Assembly (NCBI GenBank): GCA_031291755.1
Contig: JARLIK010000002.1
Location: forward strand, 1 to 64,000
Length of the DNA: 64,000 nt
Direction of reading: 5' to 3'
Source: Acidocella sp.
GTDB taxonomy: Bacteria > Pseudomonadota > Alphaproteobacteria > Acetobacterales > Acetobacteraceae
A model generated the notes under the pieces. It had not been told where the DNA came from. It searched no databases and was given only the letters and a program-made list of their open reading frames with translations. Within the stretch, counting starts at the first letter, position 1. Every line of letters starts with the position of its first letter. Below are positions 49,157 to 58,733 of this stretch, piece after piece. Made by a program: the position numbers and the translations under genes.

Positions 49157-50052
49157 GTGGCATTCTCATCACTGGTGGGTCGGGTCAGCTGGGTAACGCG
49201 CTGCAAGCACTCGCGGCCATGCGGGGATTGCCGTTCAGCGTGGTCAGCCGGCCAGACTTTGACTTTGAAAAACCGCAGACGGTTGCTGCCTGTTTTGTCG
49301 GAGCACTACCCTCGCTGGTGATCAATGCGGCGGCATATACGGCGGTGGATGCAGCTGAAAGCAATCCGGCGGCTGCCAAAGCAGGCAACCATACCGGGCC
49401 GTTGCAATTGGCAGAGCTATGCGCGGCAGTGGATATTCCGTTCATTCATGTTTCGACTGATTATGTTTTTGATGGCAGCAAAGGCCAGCCTTATACCGAG
49501 GACGATGCGACAGCCCCTTCAGGTGTTTACGGCCGTACCAAGCGCGATGGCGAAGAGGCGATTTTAGCGACAGCTGCGAAGGCGATCATTCTGCGCACGG
49601 CCTGGGTTTACGCTGCGTACGGCAGGAATTTTGCCCGCACCATGCTGAACGCTGCCCGTAAGACCAATGTTTTGCGGGTAGTGGCGGATCAGCGTGGCAC
49701 GCCGACAGCGGCACCTGATCTGGCGGCTGCGATTTTGGATATCGTGAAAATTTTGCAGGCCGGTGGCTGGAAGCCTGCGTATCGCGGGATTTACCATGCT
49801 ACTGGTAGCGGCGAGACGAGTTGGTATGGCTTCGCTAAAGCGATTTTTGCGGCGGCCCCGCCAGAATTTCCGCACCCCTCGATCACACCCATCACCACGG
49901 CTGATTGGCCTACTCCGGCCCGGCGGCCAGCGGATTCCCGGCTTGATTGCTGCAAAATTGCTAAAATATTTGGCGTGCGCCTGCCTGATTGGCGATCATC
50001 GCTGCCGCCGATCGTCGCGGCTCTGATCGAGATGGATGCGCCCCGGCCGTGA
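49153..50052 (+). CDS. rfbD: dTDP-4-dehydrorhamnose reductase
   Basis: RfbD completes dTDP-L-rhamnose with NAD(P)H. It has the nucleotide motif ILITGGSGQLGNAL, the region VINAAAYTAVDAAE and the catalytic YxxxK in VYGRTKRDGE. The GTG start at 49153 overlaps the rfbC stop (GTGA); the track start at 49141 lies within rfbC. Length is 299 aa. Confidence 0.95.
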   Translation: MSGILITGGSGQLGNALQALAAMRGLPFSVVSRPDFDFEKPQTVAACFVGALPSLVINAAAYTAVDAAESNPAAAKAGNHTGPLQLAELCAAVDIPFIHVSTDYVFDGSKGQPYTEDDATAPSGVYGRTKRDGEEAILATAAKAIILRTAWVYAAYGRNFARTMLNAARKTNVLRVVADQRGTPTAAPDLAAAILDIVKILQAGGWKPAYRGIYHATGSGETSWYGFAKAIFAAAPPEFPHPSITPITTADWPTPARRPADSRLDCCKIAKIFGVRLPDWRSSLPPIVAALIEMDAPRP

Positions 50053-50960
50053 ACGATTCTATTACCATCCTGCTCTCAACCTTCAATGGCGAGTTGTATC
50101 TCGAAGAGCAGCTAACCAGCTTTATGGACCAGAGTTTTGCCAACTGGCGGCTGCTGTGGCGTGATGATGGCTCATCGGATGATAGCGTTGCCATCATGCG
50201 TAATTTTGCTCGAAAGATCGGCGAGGAACGCTGCATCGAGCTGGTGGATTCTGGTGTTCATTACGGTGCTGCCAGCAGTTTTCTGCGGCTGCTGGCGCAT
50301 GCCGCGTCCTGCGCGATAGTGGCGTTTGCAGATCAGGATGATGTTTGGTTGCCGGATAAATTATCCAATGCAGTGCGCCAGGTAACCGCGGCGGGGGATG
50401 GTCCGGTGCTGTATTGCGCACGGCAATTTTTTGTAGATCACCAATTGCGCGGCCATCGGCTTTCGGCGCTGCACTCTGGTAGGGGGTTTCCAGCATGTCT
50501 GACGCAAAACATTGCCAACGGCAACACGCTGGTCATGAACCAGAGTGCGGTCAGGCTCGTGGTGGCGACAAAGGCGCCTGAGGCTACACTGCATGATTGG
50601 TGGAGCTATATTGTGATATCGGCCTGTGACGGGCAGGTTATTTTCGATCCCGAGCCGCAGATTTTATACCGTCTGCACAATAAAAATCTGATCGGCCGGC
50701 GGCAACCGCTGCTGAAGCGGGCGATGGCGGCGTTGCGGCGCGGTTCCTATGTTTTTATGACCACCATGCGCCGGCATGCCGGCGCATTGAAAGGCGCTGA
50801 ATTATCGTTGTCGCCCACGGCACGGGCCGATCTGGCCATGGTCACGACCGCGCTCTCCGGCAATTTTTCAAGCCGCATTCAGGCGCTGCATTGCCTGCGC
50901 CTTCGCCGGGAATCATGGCTTGAAAATATTTTATTCAGCTATTGGTTCATTAAGGGCTGA
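50049..50960 (+). CDS. GT2-family glycosyltransferase (rhamnosyltransferase-like)
   Basis: This 303-residue family-2 enzyme has ITILLSTFNGELYLEEQLTS at the N-terminus, the donor-site RDDGSSDDS and the acid FADQDDVW. It resembles rhamnosyltransferases and directly follows rfbD through a GTGA overlap, so it probably adds rhamnose to the surface glycan. Its last 11 bp overlap the convergent marC gene. Confidence 0.88.
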   Translation: MNDSITILLSTFNGELYLEEQLTSFMDQSFANWRLLWRDDGSSDDSVAIMRNFARKIGEERCIELVDSGVHYGAASSFLRLLAHAASCAIVAFADQDDVWLPDKLSNAVRQVTAAGDGPVLYCARQFFVDHQLRGHRLSALHSGRGFPACLTQNIANGNTLVMNQSAVRLVVATKAPEATLHDWWSYIVISACDGQVIFDPEPQILYRLHNKNLIGRRQPLLKRAMAALRRGSYVFMTTMRRHAGALKGAELSLSPTARADLAMVTTALSGNFSSRIQALHCLRLRRESWLENILFSYWFIKG

Positions 50961-51633
50961 AGGCAGCGTGCAGCACTGGTATGGCGCCGGAGAGCACGAT
51001 CTGGACGCCGATGCCCAGTAACAAAAAAGCTGCGATACGTGAGACCACCTGCCGCCCGACATTGCCCAGCGCGTCGGTAACATGGTCGGCAGTGGTGTAT
51101 AGAATCCAGATTATGAGAGCCATGCTCAGCACTGCCAGCGAGGCGCCGGCAAAAAAAGCCATGGTGTTTAGCCAGCCATCCGGCCGCTCGGTGCCCAGAG
51201 ACACTGCCACCGCGATGGTGCCGGGGCCGGTGGTGAAGGGCATGGTGAGAGGAAAAAACGCATAACCGGATAAATTGCCACCAGCACGCTCGATGGTTGC
51301 GGCTTGCTCCTCCTTACGTTGTATCGGAACCTCAGGGGCAGAGAGCATCTCATAGGCCCGTACCGAGACCACGATGCCACCCGCAATCCGCAGCGCGTTG
51401 AGCGAAATACCAAAAAAGCTGAGGATATAGCTGCCGGCCCAAAGGGCGACGAGCATTGTCATGGTGGAGTAGATCGCCACCTTGCGGGCGAGGGTCACGC
51501 GCTCTGCATGTGTTTGAGCGGCGGTGACCTCGTTGAAAATGATGGCGCCGGCCAACGGGTTGACGATCGAGAACAGGGCCGGGAAGGCCAGCAGCAAGGC
51601 TTGTAAACCGGCGCTTAATATCATGGGGGCCAT
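50950..51633 (-). CDS. MarC-family membrane protein
   Basis: This inner-membrane protein of 227 residues has about six hydrophobic segments and the MarC-type pattern ALFSIVNPLAGAIIFNEVT. The family's transport role is unsettled. Met 51633 is used; a second Met three codons in is possible. It is convergent with the GT2 gene. Confidence 0.9.
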   Translation of the reverse strand: MAPMILSAGLQALLLAFPALFSIVNPLAGAIIFNEVTAAQTHAERVTLARKVAIYSTMTMLVALWAGSYILSFFGISLNALRIAGGIVVSVRAYEMLSAPEVPIQRKEEQAATIERAGGNLSGYAFFPLTMPFTTGPGTIAVAVSLGTERPDGWLNTMAFFAGASLAVLSMALIIWILYTTADHVTDALGNVGRQVVSRIAAFLLLGIGVQIVLSGAIPVLHAAFSP

Positions 51634-51804
51634 ATACCAGCATGGCCGCGACGGGGTAAGTCATGCGGCCCATGGCCTTCTGAACAGAGAATTGATGTTC
51701 CGGCCACTTCACGCCGTGTGTCAATCTGGTAATAGTCTATGAGGTTTGGGGAATTACGGCCGCCGGGAAAACGGTTCCGGCCGGCATATTAGGGTTTAAA
51801 AGTT

Positions 51805-53220
51805 ATGAAGCTGATAAATGCCATCCGTATGGGCGGCACTGAGGTTTTGCCACTGGTAGAAGGTGGCAAGGGTGTTGCCGTCTCGAATGGCATTACGTCC
51901 GGCCACTGGGCCGCGGGTGGTGGCGTTGGCACATTCAGCGCGGTGAATGCTGATAGTTATGATGTGCATGGCGTTGCGATTCCTCAGGAATATCACGGTA
52001 CTACCCGGCGGTTGCGCCATGAGGAGCTGGTTGCTTACGCTATCGAAGGCGGGGTAACGCAGGCGCGGCGGTCTTACGATATTTCAGGCGGCAAGGGCCG
52101 TATCCACGCAAATATCCTGTGGGAAATGGGTGGGGCCGAGAGGGTGATCACCGGCATTCTGGAACGCACCAAGGGTATTGTGAACGGTATCACCTGTGGT
52201 GCCGGCATGCCGTACCGTCTCTCCGAGATCGCCGCCAAGTTCAACGTGCATTACTATCCCATTGTTTCCTCAGGCCGGGCTTTCTCGGCTTTATGGAAAC
52301 GGGCTTACTCCAAAGTCGCTGATTTGATGGGCGGCGTGGTGTATGAAGACCCCTGGCTGGCAGGTGGCCATAATGGCCTCTCCAACAGTGAGAACCCCCA
52401 AAAGCCTGAGGACCCGTATCCCCGCGTGTTGGCGCTGCGCAAAATCATGCGTGAGTTTGGCCTTGGCGAGACCCCGATCATTATGGCGGGCGGCGTCTGG
52501 GCGCTGGAGGAATGGGAAAATTGGATCGACAACCCTGAACTTGGCCCGATTGCCTTTCAGTTTGGCACCCGTCCGCTGCTGACCAAGGAAAGCCCGATCA
52601 GCGATGGCTGGAAGCAGCGTTTGCTGAAGCTTAAGCCGGGCGATGTGTTCCTCAACAAATTCTCACCAACCGGGTTTTACTCCTCGGCCGTGAACAATAA
52701 TTTTATTCAGGAACTGCGGGCCCGCTCAGAGCGTCAAGTGGCCTTCACCACCGAGCCGGTGGGCGAGCATCTGGTTGAATATGGCGTGGGAGCCCGCAAA
52801 CGGCCAGTGTACCTCACCGCGCCCGATTATGCGCGGGTGAAGGATTGGGAGGATGCCGGGTTTGTCGAAGCCCTGCGCACGCCAGATTCCACCCTGATTT
52901 TTGTCGAGCCCGGAAAGGCAGAGGAAATCCACCGCGATCAGGTGAACTGCATGGGGTGTTTGAGCCAATGCCGATTTTCCAACTGGTCGCAGGAAGGCCC
53001 AGACTACGATAATGGCAAAAAAGCCGATCCGCGCAGCTTCTGTATCCAGAAAACCTTGCAGGATATCGCCCATGCAGACCCGAAGGATGAGACGGCACTT
53101 GAGAATAACCTTATGTTCGCAGGTCATAACGCCTACCGGTTCGGCTCTGATCCGTATTATTCCAACGGTTTTATTCCGACCGTGCGTGAGTTAGTGGACC
53201 GGATTTTAACCGGCAAATAA
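51805..53220 (+). CDS. Nitronate monooxygenase-like flavoprotein
   Basis: This FMN enzyme belongs to the nitronate monooxygenase (2-nitropropane dioxygenase) family, which detoxifies alkyl nitronates. It shows ISGGKGRIHANILWEMGG, GITCGAGMP, the FMN region PIIMAGGVWALEEW and IAFQFGTRPLL. The C-terminal part has an unusual Cys cluster in NCMGCLSQCRFSNW, possibly metal or Fe-S binding (guess). Length is 471 aa, longer than the usual 330-370. ATG 51805 is used. Confidence 0.85.
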   Translation: MKLINAIRMGGTEVLPLVEGGKGVAVSNGITSGHWAAGGGVGTFSAVNADSYDVHGVAIPQEYHGTTRRLRHEELVAYAIEGGVTQARRSYDISGGKGRIHANILWEMGGAERVITGILERTKGIVNGITCGAGMPYRLSEIAAKFNVHYYPIVSSGRAFSALWKRAYSKVADLMGGVVYEDPWLAGGHNGLSNSENPQKPEDPYPRVLALRKIMREFGLGETPIIMAGGVWALEEWENWIDNPELGPIAFQFGTRPLLTKESPISDGWKQRLLKLKPGDVFLNKFSPTGFYSSAVNNNFIQELRARSERQVAFTTEPVGEHLVEYGVGARKRPVYLTAPDYARVKDWEDAGFVEALRTPDSTLIFVEPGKAEEIHRDQVNCMGCLSQCRFSNWSQEGPDYDNGKKADPRSFCIQKTLQDIAHADPKDETALENNLMFAGHNAYRFGSDPYYSNGFIPTVRELVDRILTGK

Positions 53221-53283
53221 TAGGCTCCCGGCGGGGTGGTGCATCGTCTAAACTCCGACAAAACCCGAGTCGGAGTTTCTTGC

Positions 53284-54126
53284 ATGGCGACCATCACCGC
53301 GGCGACCAAGCCTACCGTCATCGTGCTTGGCAACGAGAAGGGTGGCTCGGGTAAATCCACGACCGCCATCCATATTATTGTCGGGTTGCTGCGGGAGGGC
53401 TATCGGGTCGGCGCCATGGATCTCGACGCCAGGCAAGGCACGCTGGCCGGCACCTTGGCAGGGCGTAAACATTTCATTGCGAGCAAGGGAACGCCACTGC
53501 CGATGCCGCGATTCTGCCCGGTGCACCGCAGCGTGGCTGATAACCGGCTGGAAGCCGAGGCCGAGGAGCGCAGCCGGTTTGATGAAGCGTTCACCGGGCT
53601 GGCCGCCGATTGCGAGATCATTGTGATTGATTGCCCGGGGGCTGATACCTACCTGTCGCGCTATGGCCATTCCCATGCCGATACGTTGATTACCCCGATC
53701 AACGACAGCTTTGTCGATTTTTCAATGTTGGCGAAGGTGGATCCGGAAAACCACGATATTGTGAATCCCAGCATCTATTCCGAGATGGTGTGGGAGGCCC
53801 GCAAGAATCGCTTCAGCATGGACCGCGGCAGGATCGACTGGATTGTGATGCGCAACCGGCTAGCGAGTTCGGAGGCGCGCAATAAGCGCGATGTGGGCGA
53901 AACCTTGGAATTACTGGCCAAGCGAATTGGGTTCCGTACCTTGAAGGGTTTTGGCGAGCGGGTGATTTTCCGGGAGTTATATCTGCAAGGGCTGACCTTG
54001 ATGGATGTGCGCGAGGCCAATATCGGTATTGCCATGGGGCTTTCGCATGTGGCGGCCCGTACCGAGGTGCGCGCGTTGCTGGCGGCAATCAAGAAGCCGG
54101 AACCGCGCCTCGAACTGGTGGCCTGA
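53284..54126 (+). CDS. mipZ: Division-plane positioning ATPase MipZ
   Basis: MipZ is a ParA-type ATPase of alphaproteobacteria that forms a pole-to-midcell gradient and inhibits FtsZ away from midcell. It has the deviant Walker A VLGNEKGGSGKSTTAIH, the Walker B region IIVIDCPGADTYLS and the MipZ-type ending. ATG 53284 gives 280 aa; the track start at 53236 adds 16 residues of upstream sequence. It stands alone. Confidence 0.93.
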   Translation: MATITAATKPTVIVLGNEKGGSGKSTTAIHIIVGLLREGYRVGAMDLDARQGTLAGTLAGRKHFIASKGTPLPMPRFCPVHRSVADNRLEAEAEERSRFDEAFTGLAADCEIIVIDCPGADTYLSRYGHSHADTLITPINDSFVDFSMLAKVDPENHDIVNPSIYSEMVWEARKNRFSMDRGRIDWIVMRNRLASSEARNKRDVGETLELLAKRIGFRTLKGFGERVIFRELYLQGLTLMDVREANIGIAMGLSHVAARTEVRALLAAIKKPEPRLELVA

Positions 54127-54230
54127 ACGCCCGGTTATTTTTGTCCACCTGGCCTTGTTGATGGGTAGTTTAAATTTTCGAATGCCGGTGGTATCGTAAT
54201 TGTCACATAAGAACGCCTTGGGGGGAAAAC

Positions 54231-54416
54231 ATGATCAGATGGTTGCTTGCTGCCGTTTTTGTATTGGCATTGGCGGTACCGTTTTTTAATCAGGCTGAGC
54301 CCAGCCTGTGGGGCTTTCCGTTTTTCTACTGGTATCAGATGATCATCGTACCGGTCTGCGCATTGCTGACTTACGTCGTGTTTGTCGTCGAAGACAACAA
54401 AGGAGACGGCAAATGA
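54231..54416 (+). CDS. Small DUF3311-type membrane protein
   Basis: This 61-residue protein has two predicted transmembrane helices and the pattern GFPFFYWYQMIIVPVCALLTYV. It matches the small proteins (DUF3311) that accompany MctP-type symporters. It overlaps the mctP start by ATGA, so the two are made together. A strong GGGGGGAA site precedes its ATG. Confidence 0.82.
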   Translation: MIRWLLAAVFVLALAVPFFNQAEPSLWGFPFFYWYQMIIVPVCALLTYVVFVVEDNKGDGK

Positions 54417-55933
54417 CCTACCCAGTCGCCACGATTATCTTCCTGGCGTTGATCGGCTTCGTGATTTTGCTTGGCTTCAGCGCGGCGCGCTGGAAAGCCG
54501 GGGATATGAATCATATCGAGGAATGGGGTCTGGGTGGACGCCGCTTTGGTACCCTGATTTCCTGGTTCCTGATCGGCGGTGATATTTATACCGCCTATAC
54601 CTTCATTGCGATTCCGGCCTTGATGTTCGGGGCGGGCGCCATTGGGTTTTTTGCGCTGCCTTACACAATCGTTTGCTATCCGATTCTGTATATCGTGTTT
54701 CCGAAATTATGGAGGGTGGCGCATAAATACGGCTATATCACCGGGCCGGAATTTGTGCGTGGCCGCTATGGCAACAAATATCTTGGGCTGGCCATTGGCA
54801 TTACCGGCATTTTTGCCACCATGCCTTATATCGCGCTGCAGCTCATCGGGATGCAGACGGTTATCGGCGCTTTGGGGATGCCTGGCCATCTTCCATTGAT
54901 TATTGCGTTCGGCGTGCTGGCCGCATTCACCTACACCTCTGGTCTGCGGGCACCGGCGATGATCGCGATTGTTAAAGATCTGCTCATCTACGTTACGGTG
55001 ATTGCTGCGATCATTGTGATTCCTCATGAACTTGGTGGTTTTGGCGCGATTTTTGCCAAAATTCCGCCGGCCAAACTGCTGCTGGCCACGCCGCCCGCCG
55101 GCAGCACCGGGCTTTACACCGGCTATGCCACCTTGGCGCTGGGCTCGGCGATGGCGCTGTTTTTATACCCGCACAGCACCACGGCCATCCTCAGCGCGTC
55201 CGGCCCGCGGGTGATCCGCCGCAATGCGGTGTTTCTGCCGGCCTATTCGTTCCTGCTGGGGCTTCTTGCCCTGATGGGTTTCATGGCGGTGGCCTCCGGG
55301 GTGAGCAGCATGCCGCAATTTGCCGCCGGGTTTAAGCAATATGGCCCGAGCTTCGCGGTTCCGGCCTTGGTGCTGAATTCGTTTCCGGCCTGGTTTGCCG
55401 GGGTGGCGTTTGCCGCGATTGCGATTGGCGCTTTGGTGCCGGCAGCCATCATGGCAATTGCCTCAGCGAATATTTTCACCCGCGATATTTACACCCAATT
55501 CGGAACCTCCAGCCGCCCGCACACTGATACGCGGGTGGCAAAACTGTTTTCGATTTTCATGGTGGTCGGGGCGCTGGTGTTTATCATGGTGATTCCGAAT
55601 ACCTATGCGGTGCAACTGCAGTTGCTGGGCGGCATGTGGATTATTCAGACATTCCCGGCGATTGTGTTTTCGCTATTCACACGGTTCTTCAACGGCTGGG
55701 CGCTGCTGGTGGGATGGGCGATTGGGATCGTCAGCGCCACCTGGCTGGTAGCGCTCAATCATTTTGCGGGCGCGATCTGGGCGTTTCATGTGTTTGGCAT
55801 CACCGTGCCGAGCTATATTGCCTTGGCAACCGTTTTGGTGAACTCAGGCGTGGCGGCAGTGCTGAGCCTGCCGTTGAATGCCATGGCGTCTGATCGTGCG
55901 GGGGATGAAACTTTAGCCGCAGATTATAACTGA
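54413..55933 (+). CDS. mctP: MctP-like monocarboxylate:sodium/proton symporter (SSS family)
   Basis: This 506-residue membrane symporter of the SSS family probably takes up lactate, pyruvate or alanine, as in rhizobial MctP. It has about 13 transmembrane helices with EEWGLGGRRFGTLISWFLIGGD early and ASANIFTRDIYTQF late. The start at 54413 overlaps the DUF3311 stop; the track start at 54308 is out of place. Confidence 0.87.
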   Translation: MTYPVATIIFLALIGFVILLGFSAARWKAGDMNHIEEWGLGGRRFGTLISWFLIGGDIYTAYTFIAIPALMFGAGAIGFFALPYTIVCYPILYIVFPKLWRVAHKYGYITGPEFVRGRYGNKYLGLAIGITGIFATMPYIALQLIGMQTVIGALGMPGHLPLIIAFGVLAAFTYTSGLRAPAMIAIVKDLLIYVTVIAAIIVIPHELGGFGAIFAKIPPAKLLLATPPAGSTGLYTGYATLALGSAMALFLYPHSTTAILSASGPRVIRRNAVFLPAYSFLLGLLALMGFMAVASGVSSMPQFAAGFKQYGPSFAVPALVLNSFPAWFAGVAFAAIAIGALVPAAIMAIASANIFTRDIYTQFGTSSRPHTDTRVAKLFSIFMVVGALVFIMVIPNTYAVQLQLLGGMWIIQTFPAIVFSLFTRFFNGWALLVGWAIGIVSATWLVALNHFAGAIWAFHVFGITVPSYIALATVLVNSGVAAVLSLPLNAMASDRAGDETLAADYN

Positions 55934-55940
55934 CAGCAGT

Positions 55941-55965
55941 GGACCGTAGCAGGAGTAAAAAACCT
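55941..55965. terminator. Possible hairpin between mctP and mtnP
   Basis: AGCAGG and CCTGCT pair around a 9-nt A-rich loop between the convergent mctP and mtnP genes. No clean U-tract follows on either strand, so this is a weak candidate. Confidence 0.25.
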
Positions 55966-55986
55966 GCTGCGGCCGGGGCTTTTCGC

Positions 55987-56868
55987 TTAGGCTAGAACTC
56001 GCCCTGCCACAGCCTGCAACTTTGCCAAAGCTGCTGGGTCGCGGGCTTCCGGTGCAGTAATCAGCGCGTATTCCAGCGCACGGTCGCAGCCGGCTGGGCA
56101 AAGCCCGCGTTCGGCACTGATTTTCGGCAGCACGGCTTTGACCAGGCTGCGCGCCTTGTCGGCATTGCCGAGCAAAACCTTAATCACCGCGTCCACGGTT
56201 ACGGCGTCATGGTCCTCATGCCAGCAATCGAAATCGGTCACCATCGCCACGGTTGCGTAACAAATCTCGGCTTCGCGGGCCAGCTTGGCTTCCGGCATAT
56301 TGGTCATGCCGATGACCGAGCAGCCCCAGGAGCGGTACAGATTGCTCTCCGCCAGCGTGGAGAATTGCGGGCCTTCCATCACCAGATACGTTCCGCCACG
56401 CGTGACCGGCAGACCAAGCTCACGGGCGGAGGCTTCCAGCGCGTCGCCCAGGCGCGGGCAAACCGGATGGGCCATCGAGACATGGGCGACGCAGCCCGAG
56501 CCGAAGAAGGTTTTGGCGCGGGCGAAGCTGCGGTCGATGAACTGGTCAACGATCACGAAATGTCCCGGCGGCAATTCGGCCTTCAGTGAACCAACCGCCG
56601 AGAGCGAGAGAATATCGGTGACGCCGACCCGCTTCAGGGCGTCAATATTGGCGCGATAATTCAACTCGGACGGGGACATGCGATGGCCGCGCCCATGGCG
56701 AGGCAGAAACACCACTTTGGTGCCTTCAAACTGCCCGATCAGCAGTTCATCGGAAGGCTCACCCCAGGGTGACTCCACCTTTTCCCAATGCTTATCGGTT
56801 AGCCCCTCGATATCATAGAGACCTGAACCGCCGATGATGCCGATGACCGGCGTAATGACTTCAGACAT
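55987..56868 (-). CDS. mtnP: S-methyl-5'-thioadenosine phosphorylase MtnP
   Basis: MtnP phosphorolyses methylthioadenosine to adenine and methylthioribose-1-phosphate in the methionine-salvage route. It has GIIGGSGLYDIEGL, LPRHGRGHRMSPSELNYRANI and EGPQFSTLAESNLYRSWG. At 293 aa it is complete. It is the last gene of an operon after petC (6 bp gap), an unusual neighbour for bc1 genes. Confidence 0.95.
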   Translation of the reverse strand: MSEVITPVIGIIGGSGLYDIEGLTDKHWEKVESPWGEPSDELLIGQFEGTKVVFLPRHGRGHRMSPSELNYRANIDALKRVGVTDILSLSAVGSLKAELPPGHFVIVDQFIDRSFARAKTFFGSGCVAHVSMAHPVCPRLGDALEASARELGLPVTRGGTYLVMEGPQFSTLAESNLYRSWGCSVIGMTNMPEAKLAREAEICYATVAMVTDFDCWHEDHDAVTVDAVIKVLLGNADKARSLVKAVLPKISAERGLCPAGCDRALEYALITAPEARDPAALAKLQAVAGRVLA

Positions 56869-56874
56869 CCGGCT

Positions 56875-57597
56875 TTAAGCCACGTCTCGCCAGATTTTGC
56901 GTTTGGTAGCAATCGCCAGCAAGGTGAGGAAAATCAGGAAGATCACCGCCCGCAGGCCAATTTGCTTGCGCGCATCGAGATTGGGGTCAGAGGCCCAGGT
57001 GAGGAAGGCCGCAACGTCGGAAGCTTCCTGGGCGGTGGTCGCCTTGGTGCCGTCGGCATAGGTGACAGCATTATCCGTCAACGGTGCCGGCATCGCGATC
57101 TGGTTACCGGGGTAGGCGGCATTATAATAATGCTTCGCCATCAGGGTCACATCGGCCGGAGGGGCCTGATAGCCGGTAAGCAGATTATAGATATATTCGG
57201 TGCCCTTCGGCCGGGCGGCAACAATGTTCGAGAGATCGGGCGGAACAGCCCCGCCAAACGCAGCGGCGGCCTGGGATTTTGGCAGAGCGCTGATGAGACG
57301 GTCATCTAATGTGGCTGGCCGGTTGTCCAGCTTGATGCTGGCAGTGATGTCGGCCACCTGTTCGGTGGTCAGGCCAAGGGCGGTCAGGTCACGGTAATGC
57401 AGCGCGTTGGCTGAATGGCAACTTGCGCAGGCGGTTTGATAAACCAGGAAACCGCGTTGCAGGGCAGCTTGGTCGTACGACCCAAAGGTTCCTTGTGATT
57501 GCCAATGCAGCGGGCTGAGTGTGTCCTCGGCGTAAGCAGCGGAGCCAAAGGCGAGGAAAGCCGCCAGCAGGGCGGCAGCGGAGATGCCAAGTTTCAT
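56875..57597 (-). CDS. petC: Cytochrome c1 (PetC)
   Basis: Cytochrome c1 is the membrane-anchored haem-c subunit of the bc1 complex, with its haem in the periplasm. The signal peptide (1-23) is followed by CASCHS (haem attachment), SANALHYRDL, the axial-Met region AMPAPLTDNAVTYADG, and a C-terminal transmembrane anchor (VIFLIFLTLLAIAT). All key features are intact, with MPAP where MPPP is usual. Length is 240 aa. The gene overlaps the petB stop by one base. Confidence 0.92.
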   Translation of the reverse strand: MKLGISAAALLAAFLAFGSAAYAEDTLSPLHWQSQGTFGSYDQAALQRGFLVYQTACASCHSANALHYRDLTALGLTTEQVADITASIKLDNRPATLDDRLISALPKSQAAAAFGGAVPPDLSNIVAARPKGTEYIYNLLTGYQAPPADVTLMAKHYYNAAYPGNQIAMPAPLTDNAVTYADGTKATTAQEASDVAAFLTWASDPNLDARKQIGLRAVIFLIFLTLLAIATKRKIWRDVA

Positions 57598-58718
57598 TAT
57601 TTTGACTCCCGCGCGGTGACGAGTGGGGTGAGCACCAGAAAATGCAGAAAATACCAGCCGATGAAAATGATCATCAGGATCGCGTTAATCGTCGAGGGAC
57701 CGGCGGCGGCGGTCATGCCGAGCGCAATCACATCGAGTCCGAGGATCACCACCAGTAGCTTGTAGAGAAAACCAGGCTCTGAACGAGGGTCTGAGCGGTC
57801 CAGCCAAGGCATCGCGAACAGTACCGCAAAGGCAGCGAAGAAGGCCACGATACCCCCTTCGGTTCCTGGCAGAGCATGTGTCACGGCGGCCGCGGGCAGA
57901 AGGTACCAGGGCGGCGTCATCACGGCGGGCACCAGCAGCGGGTTGGCGGGTGCCGCGTTCAGCGGGTTTTCACCCAGATGCGGGGCAAAGAATACCAGCA
58001 CCGCAAACAGCAGCACATAAACCGACACCGCCACGAAATGATGGCTGGTGTAGTAGGGGTGCAAGGGTACGGTCTTTTTGGCAACCGGGGCGACGGCCTG
58101 CTTGGCATAATAATGTAAAACCAGCACGCCAAGAGCTATGAATGTCAGCAGCCCATGCATCATGGCCACGTGCCCGAGCGTGCCGTGGCCAGCCGGACCG
58201 CCCAAGACCCAGTTGGAAATATTACCAGGGAAGCTGGAAAGCCCAGCACCGGCCAGTGTCACGTCATGCAGGCTCCAGTGACTGACCGCGCCATCCTGCA
58301 TCGCATAGCCAAGGTAACCGACCAGCATCATCAGCAGCAGAAATGCCAGCTTGAGCCCCCATACCAATTCGCCGGGCAGCCGGTAGGCCCCGGTGATCAG
58401 GGCGTGGAAAATCGCCAGATATACGGCGGCGAACAGCATGGTGGTGCCGGTGGCGTGGAAGGAGCGGATCAGCCAGCCGTCATTGACGTTGCGCATGATG
58501 AACTGGATGGAATTATACGCGCCGTGGTCTGACGCCACATAATAGGCCGACAGCACCGCGCCGGAGAGCATCAGAAAGATCAGCGTTCCGGTGATCAGCG
58601 TGCCAAGGGCCGACAGATAAGGCCGGTTGGCGGGCAACGGCTTGTCACACACTTGAGCGCGAAAACAGGCGGCGAGGGGAAGCCGGGAGTCCAGCCAGGA
58701 TTTGGTTTGGTCTGACAT
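57597..58718 (-). CDS. petB: Cytochrome b subunit of the bc1 complex, with altered catalytic residues
   Basis: Cytochrome b carries the Qo and Qi quinol sites and two b-haems in the membrane. The alignment to known bc1 is clear, but key sites differ. In helix B, RSFHATGTT keeps one haem His (88), but the second haem position is Ala (102, YLAIFHAL instead of YxHIFRGL). A His now stands at the usual Arg position. The Qo motif is PPWY (269-272) instead of PEWY. The second-helix pair H188 and H202 is kept. The start at 58718 is the natural one. Length of 373 aa is a little short (usual 400-430). Confidence 0.87.
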   Translation of the reverse strand: MSDQTKSWLDSRLPLAACFRAQVCDKPLPANRPYLSALGTLITGTLIFLMLSGAVLSAYYVASDHGAYNSIQFIMRNVNDGWLIRSFHATGTTMLFAAVYLAIFHALITGAYRLPGELVWGLKLAFLLLMMLVGYLGYAMQDGAVSHWSLHDVTLAGAGLSSFPGNISNWVLGGPAGHGTLGHVAMMHGLLTFIALGVLVLHYYAKQAVAPVAKKTVPLHPYYTSHHFVAVSVYVLLFAVLVFFAPHLGENPLNAAPANPLLVPAVMTPPWYLLPAAAVTHALPGTEGGIVAFFAAFAVLFAMPWLDRSDPRSEPGFLYKLLVVILGLDVIALGMTAAAGPSTINAILMIIFIGWYFLHFLVLTPLVTARESK

Positions 58719-58733
58719 ATGAGGGGTTCCTGC

